A stretch of 64,000 bases of DNA. It comes from Isoptericola sp. AK164 (GTDB taxonomy: Bacteria > Actinomycetota > Actinomycetes > Actinomycetales > Cellulomonadaceae). The first letter of the stretch is position 1, and every line of letters begins with the position of its first letter. The stretch lies in contig NZ_CP119106.1 of NCBI RefSeq assembly GCF_029643425.1, forward strand, positions 2,046,001 through 2,110,000, in the 5' to 3' direction. The position numbers were made by a program, and so were the translations under genes. A model generated the notes under the pieces. That model had not been told where the DNA came from, made no database searches, and saw only the letters and a list, made by a program, of their open reading frames with translations. Positions 26,268-36,152 of the stretch are shown here, piece by piece.

Positions 26268-27308
26268 TCAGAGCTCGACGCGGCGTCCCTGACGGGCAGC
26301 CACGCGGGCCGCGTCGAGGACCTCGGCGGTACGCACGGCGTCGGCCGGGTCGACGGGCGCGGGCTCCTCGCCGTCCAGCCAGGGGCCGAGGGCCCGGTAG
26401 AAGTCGGCGTGGCCGCCCGCCGCGGCGGGGACGGGCCGCCGCTCGCGCCCGCGCGTGAACCATCCGTGCGTGCCGGCCGGGGCGTCGTCGTCGAACCGCT
26501 CGAGCGGCGAGGCGTCCTGCTCGAAGGTGGTCACGAGGTAGGCGCCGTCGGTGCCGAGCACGCGGGTGCGCGGCCCGGGCGCGGCGACGACGGAGCCGGC
26601 CCACAGCCGCGAGGTGACGGCGTGCGGGCTGGCGGCCAGCCCGCCCCCCGCCTCGTGCGTCAGGACGAGGAAGACGTCGTCCTCGGTCGGCGTGGTCAGG
26701 GCCCGCAGCTGGGCCCACACGCCGGTCACCCGGCCGAAGAGCCGGGTGGCGGAGTCCACGAGGTGCGGTCCGAGGTCGAGCAGGAGACCGCCGCCGTCGG
26801 GGTCGTTCTCCTTCCACCGCTTGCGCGGTACGGGCCGCCAGCGCTCCCAGTGCCGTTCGAAGGTGTGCACGTCGCCCAGCTCTCCGCGCCCCAGGAGCGC
26901 GGAGAGCGTGAGCTGCTCCGGGTCCCAGCGCCGGTTCTGGAACACCGTGAAGGGGGTGCCGGTCGCGTCCGCCTCGGCGACCACGGCGCGCGCCTCGTGG
27001 GCGTCGACGCCGATCGGCTTGTCCAGGACGAACGGGACGCCCGCCCGGGCCAGCGCCGCGGCCTGGGCGGCGTGGAGCTGGGTGGGGCTGGCGACCACGA
27101 CGACGTCGTAGGTCGAGCGCGCGGCCAGCAGGGCGTCCAGGTCGTCGTACAGCCGGGCGCCGGGCCAGTCGCCCGCGGCCTGGGTGCGGCGACCCTGGTC
27201 GCGGGTGACGACACCGGTGACGGGGAGACCGGCCTCCCGTGCGAGGGCGGCGTGGATCCCCCGGCCGGCTCCCCCGTACCCGATGATGGCGACGCGTGGC
27301 GTGATCAT
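26268..27308 (-). CDS. Gfo/Idh/MocA family oxidoreductase
   Basis: 346 residues. N-terminal Rossmann fold with VAIIGYGGAGRGIHAAL for NAD(P) and the DKPIGVD motif (the EKP of the family with Asp). The C-terminal domain includes GGGLLLDLGPHLVD with the conserved His near the active site. Substrate is probably a sugar or polyol derivative, not predictable. The ATG overlaps the stop of the MMPL gene (ATGA), so the two are co-translated under the MarR-controlled promoter; the reason for that pairing is unclear. Confidence 0.9.
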   Translation of the reverse strand: MITPRVAIIGYGGAGRGIHAALAREAGLPVTGVVTRDQGRRTQAAGDWPGARLYDDLDALLAARSTYDVVVVASPTQLHAAQAAALARAGVPFVLDKPIGVDAHEARAVVAEADATGTPFTVFQNRRWDPEQLTLSALLGRGELGDVHTFERHWERWRPVPRKRWKENDPDGGGLLLDLGPHLVDSATRLFGRVTGVWAQLRALTTPTEDDVFLVLTHEAGGGLAASPHAVTSRLWAGSVVAAPGPRTRVLGTDGAYLVTTFEQDASPLERFDDDAPAGTHGWFTRGRERRPVPAAAGGHADFYRALGPWLDGEEPAPVDPADAVRTAEVLDAARVAARQGRRVEL

Positions 27309-29665
27309 GTGCCCATGGTGCCCGACCCCTGCTCGACCGCCACCGGGCGACGCGCCAGGTGGGACGGCCACCACGTGCGGTCGCCGATGTCGTGGACCAG
27401 CGCCGGCACCAGCAGGCTGCGGACCACGAGGGTGTCGATCAGCACGCCGAAGGAGACGATGAAGGCGAGCTGGGCGAGGAACGCCAGCGGGATGACGCCG
27501 AGGGCCGCGAACGTCGCCGCGAGCACGACACCGGCCGAGGTGATGACCGATCCCGTGACCGCGAGCCCGCGCAGCACCCCCGGCCGCGTCCCGATCTTCA
27601 GGCTCTCCTCCCGCACGCGGGTCATGAGGAAGATCGAGTAGTCGACGCCGAGCGCGACGAGGAACGCGAACGCGTACAGCGGCACGCTGGGGTCGGTCGC
27701 CGGGAAGTCGAAGACGGTGTTGAACAGGATCGCCGAGACGCCGAGGGCGAAGCCGAACGACAGCACGTTCGCCCCCATGAGGAGCGCGGCGGCCAGCACC
27801 GAGCGCAGCAGCAGCATGAGGATCAGCAGGATGACCACCAGCACGACGGGCACGATGACCTGCAGGTCACGCTGGCCGGCGAGCTGGGTGTCCAGGCGTT
27901 CGGCGGCGGCGCCGCCGACGAGGGCGTCGGGCGAGACGTCCTGCAGCGAGTCCCGCAGGGCCGACACGGCCTCGGTGGCCTCCTGGCTGTCGGAGGGCGC
28001 GTCGGTGACGACGTCCACCCGGACCAGGCCGTCCACCACGAGCGGGTCGCCGCCGGCCGGCGCCCCGGGCGCCGGGGCCGGCTGGTCGGTCACCGGGGCG
28101 GCCTCGGAGACCCCCGCGGTGCCTTCGGCGGCCTCCACGACGGCGTCCAGGTCGCCCTCGGGGACGATGACGGTGGCCGGCTGGGTGGACACGCCCTCGA
28201 AGTGCGCGGTGAGGACCTCCTCGCCGTCGACGGAGTCGACCTGGGTGAGGAACACGTCGGAGTCGCCCGTCCCGCCGGCGTTCAGCGTGGGCACGAAGGC
28301 GGCACCGGCGAGGAGCACGATCGCGGTGACGATCCAGACGGGCCGGTCGTGGCGACCGACGAAGCCGGCCACGCGGGACCACAGGCCGTGCCCGGCCACG
28401 GCCGGGGCGTCGTCCGTCGCGCCCGCGGCGCTGTGGCGGCCGTGGCGCGGCGCGGCGCCGTGCGTGGCGTCCTGCTCGGCGTCGTGCTCGGCGGACGTGC
28501 CGGCGTCGGACGCCGTCGCGCCCTCGGCGGTGGCCGGCACCCGGGGGATCCGGGGCCAGAACACCCAGCGGGCACGCTTCCCGCCGACGAGCAGCAGCGC
28601 CGGCAGCAGGGTCAGCGCGGACAGGAACGCCGCGACGATGCCGATGGCGGCGACGGGCCCGAGGCTGCGGTTGGACGACAGGTCGGACAGCAGCAGGCAG
28701 AGCAGGCCGGCGATGACGGTGACCGCGCTGGCCGTGATGGGTTCGAACGACGCCCGGACGGCGCGGCGCAGGGCGGTGTAGGGCGACGACAGCCGCCCCA
28801 GCTCCTCGCGGTACCTGGCCACGACGAGCAGGGAGTAGTCCACGGACGCGCCGACCACGAGGATCGACAGGATGCCCTGGGACTGGCCGTTGAGGGTCAG
28901 CACGTCGTTCGCCGCCAGCTGGTAGACGGCGAGCCCGGCGAGGGACAGCGCGAGCACGGAGGTGAAGATGACCACGAACGGCAGGAACGGCGAGCGGTAG
29001 ACCAGGGCGAGGATGACGAGGACGGCGCCGAGGGCGACGAGGAGCAGCACGGTGTCGATGGCGCCGAACGCGTTGGTGAGGTCGGCGACGAAGCCGGCCG
29101 GTCCGGTGACCCACGCCTCGAGCCCGGTGTCGGCCAGACCGCCGTCGCCAGCACCCTGCTCGGCGAGGTCGCGCAGCGCCGTGACGGCGGCCTCGGTCAC
29201 GCTGGACTCCTTCTCGCCGACGACCTCGTCGGCGAGCGAGGCGTCGAGGGAGACCAGCACCAGCGCCGCCTCGCCGTCCTCGGACGGGATGACCACCGGG
29301 TCGGCGACGCTGGCCTCGCCCACCGTGGCGGGCTCGTCGCCGGTGGCTCCCTCGAGCGGCGCGTCCGGCACCGCCTCGGCGTACGCCTGCACGTCCGCGA
29401 GCTGCTCGGGGGTCAGGGTGGCACCGTCACCGGCCTCGGCCACGAGCAGGGCGGGCAGGGTCGTGTCGTCGGTGAACTCCGCGGCGAGCTCGGCCGCCCG
29501 GGTCGACTCGGCGCTCTCGGGCAGGAACGCGGCGGAGTCGTTCTCCTGGACGCTGCTCAGGTTGCCCTGGGCCTGGCCACCGAACGCCCCGATGGCGAGC
29601 CAGACGCCGATCGCTGCCAGAATGACCAGACCGCGGGCGATACCCGCCCACCTTTTACTCAGCAT
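27305..29665 (-). CDS. MMPL family RND-type transporter
   Basis: 786 residues with twelve predicted helices in two sets of six, and two large external loops after helices 1 and 7 (about 32-185 and 440-570). The family segments GASVDYSLLVVARYREEL and GVDYSIFLMTRVREE, one in each half, carry the proton-relay-type Asp-Tyr pair. Exports lipids or toxic hydrophobic compounds in relatives. The ATG at 29665 lies inside a palindromic operator, and the gene is divergent from a MarR repressor, so it is likely induced by a ligand. Confidence 0.93.
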   Translation of the reverse strand: MLSKRWAGIARGLVILAAIGVWLAIGAFGGQAQGNLSSVQENDSAAFLPESAESTRAAELAAEFTDDTTLPALLVAEAGDGATLTPEQLADVQAYAEAVPDAPLEGATGDEPATVGEASVADPVVIPSEDGEAALVLVSLDASLADEVVGEKESSVTEAAVTALRDLAEQGAGDGGLADTGLEAWVTGPAGFVADLTNAFGAIDTVLLLVALGAVLVILALVYRSPFLPFVVIFTSVLALSLAGLAVYQLAANDVLTLNGQSQGILSILVVGASVDYSLLVVARYREELGRLSSPYTALRRAVRASFEPITASAVTVIAGLLCLLLSDLSSNRSLGPVAAIGIVAAFLSALTLLPALLLVGGKRARWVFWPRIPRVPATAEGATASDAGTSAEHDAEQDATHGAAPRHGRHSAAGATDDAPAVAGHGLWSRVAGFVGRHDRPVWIVTAIVLLAGAAFVPTLNAGGTGDSDVFLTQVDSVDGEEVLTAHFEGVSTQPATVIVPEGDLDAVVEAAEGTAGVSEAAPVTDQPAPAPGAPAGGDPLVVDGLVRVDVVTDAPSDSQEATEAVSALRDSLQDVSPDALVGGAAAERLDTQLAGQRDLQVIVPVVLVVILLILMLLLRSVLAAALLMGANVLSFGFALGVSAILFNTVFDFPATDPSVPLYAFAFLVALGVDYSIFLMTRVREESLKIGTRPGVLRGLAVTGSVITSAGVVLAATFAALGVIPLAFLAQLAFIVSFGVLIDTLVVRSLLVPALVHDIGDRTWWPSHLARRPVAVEQGSGTMGT

Positions 29666-29673
29666 GCTTAGTA
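29656..29673. promoter_or_regulatory. MarR-type palindromic operator
   Basis: TACTCAGCATGCTTAGTA, an 18-bp palindrome with a single mismatched pair. It spans the start codon of the MMPL gene and sits 28 bp before the divergent marR start. MarR proteins typically bind such TA-rich 16-20-bp palindromes. Confidence 0.78.
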
Positions 29674-29701
29674 TGATGGAGAACCCGAGGACGGAACGCA
29701 A

Positions 29702-30193
29702 GTGATGACACCGCAGAGCCGATCCGGCACGGAACCGGACCCGATGAGCGAGGACCCGCGCCAGTGGCCCACGGGGCGCCTCCTCTTCTCGGTCGCGCGC
29801 CGGATCGAGCAGGACTGGAACGCGCACCTGGCGACCTGGGACCTCAACCACGCCGGGCACCCCGCGCTCCTGCACCTGATGGGCGGACCGCTCACCCAGC
29901 GCGAGATCGCCGCCCGCAACGGGGTCACCGAGCAGACCATGAGCCGCATCGTGGCTCGTCTCGAGCGCTCCGGCTACGTGACGCGGGACGACGACCCGCG
30001 CGACCGCCGTCGTCGCGCCGTCACCATCACCGACCTCGGCCGGCGCGTCGCGCTGGAGGCGGCGCAGTTCCAGCCCGCCGAGGACCTCACCGCGCGCGGC
30101 CTCGACGAGGACCAGGTCGAGGCCCTGCGCGAGCTCCTCGTGGCGATGGTGCGCGCCCAGCGCGCGGAGCCCCGCAGCCCCGCCGAGCAGTAG
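29702..30193 (+). CDS. MarR family transcriptional regulator
   Basis: 163 residues (GTG at 29702 or ATG at 29705). The winged-helix core runs from about 45 to 115: [58 protein letters not shown] in outline, with the recognition helix around [12 protein letters not shown] and the wing [10 protein letters not shown]. Dimerisation helices are at both ends. Most likely represses the divergent MMPL-oxidoreductase pair and itself through the palindrome at 29656-29673. Its TAG stop forms the start of the lipB -10 box. Confidence 0.93.
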   Translation: MMTPQSRSGTEPDPMSEDPRQWPTGRLLFSVARRIEQDWNAHLATWDLNHAGHPALLHLMGGPLTQREIAARNGVTEQTMSRIVARLERSGYVTRDDDPRDRRRRAVTITDLGRRVALEAAQFQPAEDLTARGLDEDQVEALRELLVAMVRAQRAEPRSPAEQ

Positions 30194-30196
30194 GCT
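30191..30196 (+). promoter_or_regulatory. -10 box for leaderless lipB
   Basis: TAGGCT, 7 nt before the lipB ATG. Its first three bases are the stop codon of the MarR gene. Confidence 0.5.
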
Positions 30197-30203
30197 GCCG
30201 GAC

Positions 30204-30920
30204 ATGGACGTCGTCTCCCTGCCGGGCCCGGTCGACTACCACGAGGCCTGGGACCTGCAGCGCCGCACGCACGCCGCCGTGCACGCGGGCCAGGACGCCG
30301 GACGCCTCTTCCTGCTCGAGCACGCCTCGGTGTACACGGCCGGGCGACGGACCCGCCGGGCCGAGTACCCCACCGACGGCACCGCGGTCGTGGACGTCGA
30401 CCGCGGCGGCAAGATCACCTGGCACGGGCCCGGCCAGCTCGTCGCCTACCCGATCGTCCCCCTGCGCTCCCCCGTCGACGTCGTCGCCTACGTCCGCACG
30501 CTCGAGGCCGCCGTCATGGACGTCTGCCGCGGGCTGGGGCTCGAGCCGGTCCGCGTCGAGGGCCGGTCCGGGGTGTGGTTCGCGGCCGACGAGGGCGCCG
30601 AGGGGCCGGACGGCGGCGCCCCGCGCCGGGCCCGCAAGGTCTGCGCGATCGGCGCCCGCGTGGCCCGCGGCGTGACGATGCACGGCCTGGCCCTGAACTG
30701 CGACCCGGACCTGACCGCGTTCGACGCCATCGTGCCCTGCGGCATCGACGACGCCGACGTCACCTCGCTGACGGCCGAGACCGGACGGCACATCACGGTC
30801 GACGACGTCCGGGACGCCCTGACCGAGGCCCTGGTCGGGCACCTGACACCCCTGGTGACCCACCTCACGCCCACGCAGCAAGACGTCGCGCCGGGGACGC
30901 GCGACGCCGTCGTAGGCTGA
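30204..30920 (+). CDS. lipB: Lipoyl(octanoyl) transferase
   Basis: Transfers octanoate from acyl-carrier protein to lipoyl domains such as those of SucB. 238 residues. Present are [33 protein letters not shown], the catalytic lysine in [19 protein letters not shown], and the catalytic cysteine in [15 protein letters not shown]. Probably leaderless. Followed closely by lipA. Confidence 0.97.
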   Translation: MDVVSLPGPVDYHEAWDLQRRTHAAVHAGQDAGRLFLLEHASVYTAGRRTRRAEYPTDGTAVVDVDRGGKITWHGPGQLVAYPIVPLRSPVDVVAYVRTLEAAVMDVCRGLGLEPVRVEGRSGVWFAADEGAEGPDGGAPRRARKVCAIGARVARGVTMHGLALNCDPDLTAFDAIVPCGIDDADVTSLTAETGRHITVDDVRDALTEALVGHLTPLVTHLTPTQQDVAPGTRDAVVG

Positions 30921-30946
30921 CAGACGTCGACGAAGGGAACGACGCC

Positions 30947-31957
30947 GTGACCATCGCACCCGAGGGCCGCCGCCTGCTGCGCGTCGAGGCCCGCAACGCC
31001 GAGACCCCCATCGAGAAGAAGCCCGAGTGGATCAAGACCCGCGCGGTCATGGGCCCGGAGTACAAGGAGCTCAAGGGCCTGGTCAAGGGCGGTGGGCTGC
31101 ACACCGTCTGCGAGGAGGCAGGCTGTCCGAACATCTTCGAGTGCTGGGAGGACCGCGAGGCGACCTTCCTCATCGGCGGTGACCAGTGCACCCGCCGGTG
31201 CGACTTCTGCCAGATCGACACCGGCAAGCCGGCCGACTTCGACGCCGACGAGCCGCGGCGCGTCGCCGAGTCGGTCCAGCAGATGGGCCTGAAGTACTCC
31301 ACGGTCACGGGCGTCGCCCGCGACGACCTGGCCGACGGCGGCGCCTGGCTCTACGCCGAGACCGTCCGGCAGATCCACGCGCTTAACCCGGGCACCGGCG
31401 TCGAGCTGCTCATCCCGGACTTCAACGCGATCCCCGAGCTGCTCGACGCGGTCAACGAGTCGCGCCCCGAGGTGATGGCGCACAACGTCGAGACCGTGCC
31501 GCGCATCTTCAAGAAGATCCGCCCCGCCTTCCGCTACGAGCGGTCGCTGTCGGTGCTGACCCGTGCGCGCGAGGCCGGCCTGGTGACCAAGTCGAACCTC
31601 ATCCTCGGGATGGGCGAGACGATCGAGGAGGTCAAGTCCGCGCTGGACGACCTGCAGTCGGCCGGGTGCGACCTCATCACGATCACCCAGTACCTGCGCC
31701 CGTCCGTGCGCCACCACCCCGTGGAGCGCTGGGTGCGCCCCGAGGAGTTCGTCGAGCTGAGCGAGTACGCCGAGGAGATCGGGTTCCTCGGCGTCATGGC
31801 CGGCCCCCTGGTGCGGTCCTCGTACCGCGCCGGACGCCTGTGGGGCCAGGCCATGACCAAGCGCGGCCAGGCCGTCCCGGAGGCCCTCGCACACCTGACC
31901 GAACCCACGACCGCACGCCAGGAGGCGGCGAGCCTCGTCGCTCCCCGCGCCCAGTAG
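30947..31957 (+). CDS. lipA: Lipoyl synthase (radical SAM)
   Basis: Inserts two sulfurs into octanoylated lipoyl domains. 336 residues. The radical-SAM cysteines CTRRCDFC and the LipA-specific auxiliary cluster [12 protein letters not shown] near the N-terminus are complete, and the C-terminal RSSYRAG serine motif is present. GTG at 30947 chosen for GAAGGG about nine bases upstream; TAGGCT at 30913-30918 is a possible own promoter. Confidence 0.98.
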   Translation: MTIAPEGRRLLRVEARNAETPIEKKPEWIKTRAVMGPEYKELKGLVKGGGLHTVCEEAGCPNIFECWEDREATFLIGGDQCTRRCDFCQIDTGKPADFDADEPRRVAESVQQMGLKYSTVTGVARDDLADGGAWLYAETVRQIHALNPGTGVELLIPDFNAIPELLDAVNESRPEVMAHNVETVPRIFKKIRPAFRYERSLSVLTRAREAGLVTKSNLILGMGETIEEVKSALDDLQSAGCDLITITQYLRPSVRHHPVERWVRPEEFVELSEYAEEIGFLGVMAGPLVRSSYRAGRLWGQAMTKRGQAVPEALAHLTEPTTARQEAASLVAPRAQ

Positions 31958-31968
31958 ACTGGACCACC

Positions 31969-32703
31969 ATGGCCCGCACGAAGTCCGACGCCGGCGAGCC
32001 CGCCGACGCGTCCACGAAGAAGCAGAAGAAGCCCAAGAAGCAGCGCTGGTACCACCAGGTGTGGTCCGCGTACCAGATGACCAGGCGCCAGGACCCCATG
32101 GTCACCTGGATCATGCTGGCGGTCTTCCTCGGCGTCCTCGCCGTCGCGCTGCTCATCGGCGCCCTGACCGGCAACGTGATCTACGCCTCGATCATCGGTC
32201 TGCCGTTCGCCCTGCTCGCCGCGATGTTCGTCCTGACGCGCAAGGCCGAGCGGGCGGCGTACACCCAGATCGCCGGCCAGCCGGGCGCCGTGCGCGCCGC
32301 CCTGGGCACCGTCCGCGGCGGCTGGAACTTCGACGACGAGCCGGTGGCGGTCAACCGCCACCAGGACCTCGTCTTCCGCGGCGTGGGACGCCCCGGCGTC
32401 GTGCTGGTCTCCGAGGGCCCCGCGCACCGCGTGCAGCGGATGCTGGCCGACGAGCGCAAGCGCACCACGCGCATCCTGCCCAACGTCCCGGTCGCCACGA
32501 TCCAGGTCGGCGACGAGGAGGGCCAGGTGCCGCTGCCCAAGGTCGCCCGCAAGGTCCAGCGCATGAAGAAGCAGCTCACGCGGGCCGAGGCCGGCGAGGT
32601 CGGCAAGCGCCTCAAGGCGCTCGGCGGGGTCCGCCTGCCGGTGCCCAAGGGCGTCGACCCCATGAACGCCCGGCCCGACCGCAAGGGGATGCGCGGGCGC
32701 TGA
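31969..32703 (+). CDS. DUF4191 family membrane protein
   Basis: 244 residues. A basic N-terminus (KKQKKPKKQRWYHQVWSAYQ) precedes two adjacent helices (about 44-64 and 70-90), then a soluble domain with GAVRAALGTVRGGWNFDDEPVAVN and a Lys/Arg-rich tail. This is the usual DUF4191 protein found after lipA in actinomycetes; function unknown. TAGACT (31955-31960) stands 8 nt before the ATG, so it may be leaderless. Confidence 0.93.
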   Translation: MARTKSDAGEPADASTKKQKKPKKQRWYHQVWSAYQMTRRQDPMVTWIMLAVFLGVLAVALLIGALTGNVIYASIIGLPFALLAAMFVLTRKAERAAYTQIAGQPGAVRAALGTVRGGWNFDDEPVAVNRHQDLVFRGVGRPGVVLVSEGPAHRVQRMLADERKRTTRILPNVPVATIQVGDEEGQVPLPKVARKVQRMKKQLTRAEAGEVGKRLKALGGVRLPVPKGVDPMNARPDRKGMRGR

Positions 32704-32725
32704 GCCCCGGACCGAACCACCCGCA

Positions 32726-32770
32726 GGCGGCCGGGACCGTCATCGACGCACGATGACGGCCCCGGCCGCC
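32726..32770. terminator. 20-bp hairpin between DUF4191 and RDD genes
   Basis: Arms 32726-32745 and 32751-32770 pair with one mismatch. The right part overlaps the last codons of the convergent RDD gene, so the hairpin is partly coding. Confidence 0.75.
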
Positions 32771-33186
32771 TTGTCGTGCAGGCCGCGGCCGTCGGCGTCC
32801 CACACCACGGCGGGGATCACCAGGCAGAGCAGCACGGCACGGATCGCGCCGGCACCGAAGCCGACCAGGTGCGGGCCCGCGGTGTGCAGCCGGCGCACCC
32901 GCAGGCCGAGCAGTCGGTGGCCGAGAGTGGTCCCGACGGTGCTGACCAGGATCAGGTTCATCGCGAAGAACAGCCCGAGCGTGGCCCCGGCGTCGTAGGA
33001 GAAGAACGCGTAGCTCATGCCGCTCACGGCCGCCCAGTCCACGACGAGGGCGACGACACGACGTCCGAGCGGCGCCGGCGACCCCGGCCCCGAGCTCGGC
33101 AGACCGAGCCGGTCGGTGCCCGGTGTCTCATCTGGTGGAACGTTCTGTCCGGAGAGCCAGGACCCGAAATCGTCGCGTGACGGCAT
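32740..33186 (-). CDS. RDD family membrane protein
   Basis: 148 residues. Three helices follow the family layout: GRRVVALVVDWAAVSGMSYAFF (Arg then Asp), a second helix with the LGLFFAMNLILVSTVG segment leading into GHRLLGLRVRRL, and a third near VLLCLVIPAVVW. Function unknown; this RDD-glnA divergent pair is a common actinobacterial arrangement. Ends in the shared terminator. Confidence 0.93.
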   Translation of the reverse strand: MPSRDDFGSWLSGQNVPPDETPGTDRLGLPSSGPGSPAPLGRRVVALVVDWAAVSGMSYAFFSYDAGATLGLFFAMNLILVSTVGTTLGHRLLGLRVRRLHTAGPHLVGFGAGAIRAVLLCLVIPAVVWDADGRGLHDKAAGAVIVRR

Positions 33187-33220
33187 GAAATCACCCTACG
33201 TCGGCCACCAGGTCGCGTAC

Positions 33221-33236
33221 GTAACGCGGACGAAAC
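33221..33236 (+). promoter_or_regulatory. GlnR-like box upstream of glnA
   Basis: GTAAC-N6-GAAAC fits the actinobacterial GlnR consensus (gTnAc-N6-GaAAc). A weaker pair (GCTAT-N6-GTAAT) follows in the same spacing. It lies 85 bp before the glnA start, the usual region for nitrogen control. Confidence 0.65.
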
Positions 33237-33320
33237 ACTCGCGCTATGCAAGGGTAATCCCACGGCTCTAGCGTCAAGGGCGCCGAGCCACCTGGCACCG
33301 TCTCATCAAGGAGCGCATGC

Positions 33321-34745
33321 ATGTTCACCAATGCCGAGGAGGCAATCGCCTTCACCCGCAACGAGGGGGTGGAGTTCATCGACGTCCGGTTCATCGACCT
33401 GCCGGGCGTCATGCAGCACTTCAACATCCCCGTGGCGCAGTTCGACGAGGACTCGTTCACCGACGGCCTCATGTTCGACGGCTCCTCGATCCGCGGGTTC
33501 CAGGCGATCCACGAGTCGGACATGAAGCTCGTCCCGGACGTGAAGACCGCCTTCATCGACCCGTTCCGCAAGCGCAAGACGCTCGTGATGAACTTCTCGA
33601 TCGTCGACCCGTTCACGGACGAGCCCTACGCCCGTGACCCGCGCAACATCGCGGCCAAGGCCGAGGCCTACCTCGCCTCCACCGGTCTCGCGGACACCGC
33701 GTTCTTCGCGCCCGAGGCCGAGTTCTACATCTTCGACTCCGCTCGCTTCGAGACCAACTCGCAGCGGAGCTTCTACGAGATCGACTCCGTCGAGGCCGCC
33801 TGGAACACGGGCCGCGACGAAGAGGGCGGGAACCTCAGCTACAAGACCCGCTACAAGGGTGGCTACTTCCCCACCTCCCCCAGCGACCGCTTCGCGGATC
33901 TGCGCGACGACATGGTCGCGACCCTGGGCCAGGTGGGCCTGGACGTCGAGCGTGCGCACCACGAGGTGGGCACCGCCGGCCAGCAGGAGGTCAACTACAA
34001 GTTCAACACCCTGCTGCACGCCGCCGACGACCTGATGAAGTTCAAGTACGTCATCAAGAACGTCGGCTTCAACGCCGGCAAGTCGGTGACGTTCATGCCG
34101 AAGCCGATCTTCGGTGACAACGGCTCGGGCATGCACTCCCACCAGTCGCTGTGGCTGAACGGCGAGCCGCTGTTCTACGACGAGAAGGGCTACGGCGGCC
34201 TGTCCGACATGGCCCGCTGGTACATCGGCGGTCTGCTCAAGCACGCCCCGTCGCTGCTGGCCTTCACCAACCCGTCGGTGAACTCGTTCCACCGCCTGGT
34301 CCCCGGCTTCGAGGCCCCGGTCAACCTGGTCTACTCGGCCCGTAACCGCTCGGCCTGCATCCGCATCCCGGTCACCGGCTCCTCGCCGAAGGCCAAGCGC
34401 GTCGAGTTCCGCGTGCCGGACCCGTCGTCGAACCCGTACCTCGCGTTCTCCGCGATGCTGCTCGCCGGCATCGACGGCATCAAGAACCGCATCGAGCCGC
34501 CGGCCCCGGTCGACAAGGACCTCTACGAGCTCCCGCCGGAGGAGCACGCGGAGATCGCCCAGGTCCCGAGCTCGCTCGAGGGCGCGATCAACAACCTCGA
34601 GGCGGACCACGAGTTCCTCACCCAGGGCGACGTCTTCTCCGAGGACCTCATCGCCACCTGGGTCGACTACAAGCGCACCAACGAGATCGACCCGATCCGT
34701 CTGCGCCCGCACCCGCACGAGTTCGAGCTCTACTACGACATCTGA
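33321..34745 (+). CDS. glnA: Glutamine synthetase type I
   Basis: Cytosolic dodecameric enzyme forming glutamine from glutamate, ammonia and ATP. 474 residues. Present are [11 protein letters not shown] (Asp latch loop), EAEFYIFD, the [13 protein letters not shown] region and NRSACIRIP. The adenylylation site is complete: Tyr402 in DLYELPPEE. This ties it to GlnE, whose gene is at the right end of the window. ATG at 33321 with GGAG upstream. Regulated by the GlnR-like box at 33221 (inferred). Confidence 0.98.
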   Translation: MFTNAEEAIAFTRNEGVEFIDVRFIDLPGVMQHFNIPVAQFDEDSFTDGLMFDGSSIRGFQAIHESDMKLVPDVKTAFIDPFRKRKTLVMNFSIVDPFTDEPYARDPRNIAAKAEAYLASTGLADTAFFAPEAEFYIFDSARFETNSQRSFYEIDSVEAAWNTGRDEEGGNLSYKTRYKGGYFPTSPSDRFADLRDDMVATLGQVGLDVERAHHEVGTAGQQEVNYKFNTLLHAADDLMKFKYVIKNVGFNAGKSVTFMPKPIFGDNGSGMHSHQSLWLNGEPLFYDEKGYGGLSDMARWYIGGLLKHAPSLLAFTNPSVNSFHRLVPGFEAPVNLVYSARNRSACIRIPVTGSSPKAKRVEFRVPDPSSNPYLAFSAMLLAGIDGIKNRIEPPAPVDKDLYELPPEEHAEIAQVPSSLEGAINNLEADHEFLTQGDVFSEDLIATWVDYKRTNEIDPIRLRPHPHEFELYYDI

Positions 34746-34809
34746 GTTCGTCACGATGTCGTCGACCAGCACGACATCTGATCGGTAGCGCTCCGCCGTG
34801 AGCTCGTCG

Positions 34810-34843
34810 AAGGCCCCGGAACCCCTGAGGGTTCCGGGGCCTT
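34810..34843. terminator. Terminator after glnA
   Basis: Perfect 15-bp stem (34810-34824 / 34829-34843) with CTGA loop. Confidence 0.88.
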
Positions 34844-34874
34844 CCGCGTCGGCGCACGCCCGGCAGGATGCCCT

Positions 34875-34912
34875 GTGGCCGCCCCCCTCCCAGGCGGGAG
34901 GAGGGCGGCCAC
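34875..34912. terminator. Second terminator, probably for the minus-strand citrate synthase
   Basis: A 17-bp stem (34875-34891 / 34896-34912) with one mismatch, 28 bp beyond the citrate synthase stop at 34940. Confidence 0.8.
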
Positions 34913-34939
34913 GGGAGCCGGGGCTCTCGTCGACGAGTC

Positions 34940-36115
34940 CTACCCGGCCTGCTCCTCGCTCCGGGTCGCCGCGGCCACCGCCGCCGCGTCCGGGACGTAG
35001 CCGGCGACGTGCCGCTCGCCCACGCCGTCGTAGGCGCTGAGCGGACGGATCAGGGCGTTGTCGGCGTACTGCTCCTGGACGTGCGCGGTCCAGCCGGCGA
35101 TGCGCGAGGCCACGAAGATCGGCGTGAAGAGCTCGGTGTCGAAGCCGATGAGGTGGTAGGCGGGGCCGGAGGGATAGTCGAGGTTCGGGTAGATCCCCTT
35201 GCGCTCGACGAACTCCGTCTCGAGGGCCGTGGCGAGCTCCGCGAGATCGGGCCGGTCGTCGTGCGCGACGAGTGAGTCAAGCGCCGCCTGCATCGTGGGC
35301 ACCCGGGAGTCGCCGCGCTTGTACACGCGGTGCCCGAATCCCATGATCTTGCGCTTGTCCGCGAGCGCGGTGTCGAGCCACGGCACGACGTTCGCTGCGG
35401 TGCCGATCTCGTCGAAGGTATGCATCACGGCCTCGTTCGCCCCGCCGTGCAGCGACCCCTTGAGGGCGCCCACGGCCGCCACGATCGCGCTGTGGTAGTC
35501 GGACAGCGTCGAGGCGACCACCCGGGCGGTGAAGGTCGAGGCGTTGAACGAGTGCTCCGCGTAGAGCGTCATCGACACGTCGAAGGCCTGGCGCACGACC
35601 TCGTCGGGTTCGTCGCCGAAAGTCATCCACAGGAAGTTCGCGGCGTAGCCCAGGTCGTCCCGGGGCGGGACCGGGGCCAGCCCCCGACGCCGTCGCTGGA
35701 CGTGGGCCACGACGGCAGGGAGCTTCGCGTAGAGCACGAGCGCCTTGCGCAGCACCGTCTCGGGGTCCTGGTCGGCGACGTCGGGGTCGTCAGCACCGAT
35801 GACGCTGACGGCGGTGCGCACCACGTCCATCGGGTGGGCGGTCCGCGACAGCCCGTCGATGACGTCCGTCAGGTGCGCGTCCAGCGCTCGGTGCTTCCGC
35901 TCGGCCGCCCGGAAGCGGTCGAGCTCCTCGGCGGTGGGCAGGTCGCCGTACCAGAGCAGGTGCACGACCTCCTCGAACGAGGTGGTCGCCGCGAGCTCCT
36001 GCACCGGGTACCCCCGGTAGAGCAGCGAGTTGCTCTCGACGTTGACGTGGGAGACGGCGGTGCGGTCGACCGTGACACCGGCCAGACCCTTCCTGATCTC
36101 GACGGTCTCGCTCAT
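34940..36115 (-). CDS. Citrate synthase / 2-methylcitrate synthase
   Basis: 391 residues, the short type II-like form. Catalytic segments are LHGGANEAVMHTF (His), KIMGFGHRVYKRGDSRV (His) and the Asp in NLDYPSGPAYHLIGFDTELF. The YAEHSFNASTFTARV segment is typical of PrpC-like and bifunctional enzymes. ATG at 36115 has AAGGAG six bases upstream. As the last gene of the electron-transfer/acyl-CoA operon it could use propionyl-CoA or acetyl-CoA released by beta-oxidation; specificity cannot be read from sequence. Confidence 0.93.
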   Translation of the reverse strand: MSETVEIRKGLAGVTVDRTAVSHVNVESNSLLYRGYPVQELAATTSFEEVVHLLWYGDLPTAEELDRFRAAERKHRALDAHLTDVIDGLSRTAHPMDVVRTAVSVIGADDPDVADQDPETVLRKALVLYAKLPAVVAHVQRRRRGLAPVPPRDDLGYAANFLWMTFGDEPDEVVRQAFDVSMTLYAEHSFNASTFTARVVASTLSDYHSAIVAAVGALKGSLHGGANEAVMHTFDEIGTAANVVPWLDTALADKRKIMGFGHRVYKRGDSRVPTMQAALDSLVAHDDRPDLAELATALETEFVERKGIYPNLDYPSGPAYHLIGFDTELFTPIFVASRIAGWTAHVQEQYADNALIRPLSAYDGVGERHVAGYVPDAAAVAAATRSEEQAG

Positions 36116-36152
36116 GATCACTCCTTCGTGACTGCGGGTGGTCGGACGGGGC

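Noticed and set aside
22615-26817. 1,400-codon minus-strand open frame across sucB
   Set aside because: Antisense to the lipoyl-domain gene; repeats in it mirror the Ala/Pro linkers of sucB. No protein family features.
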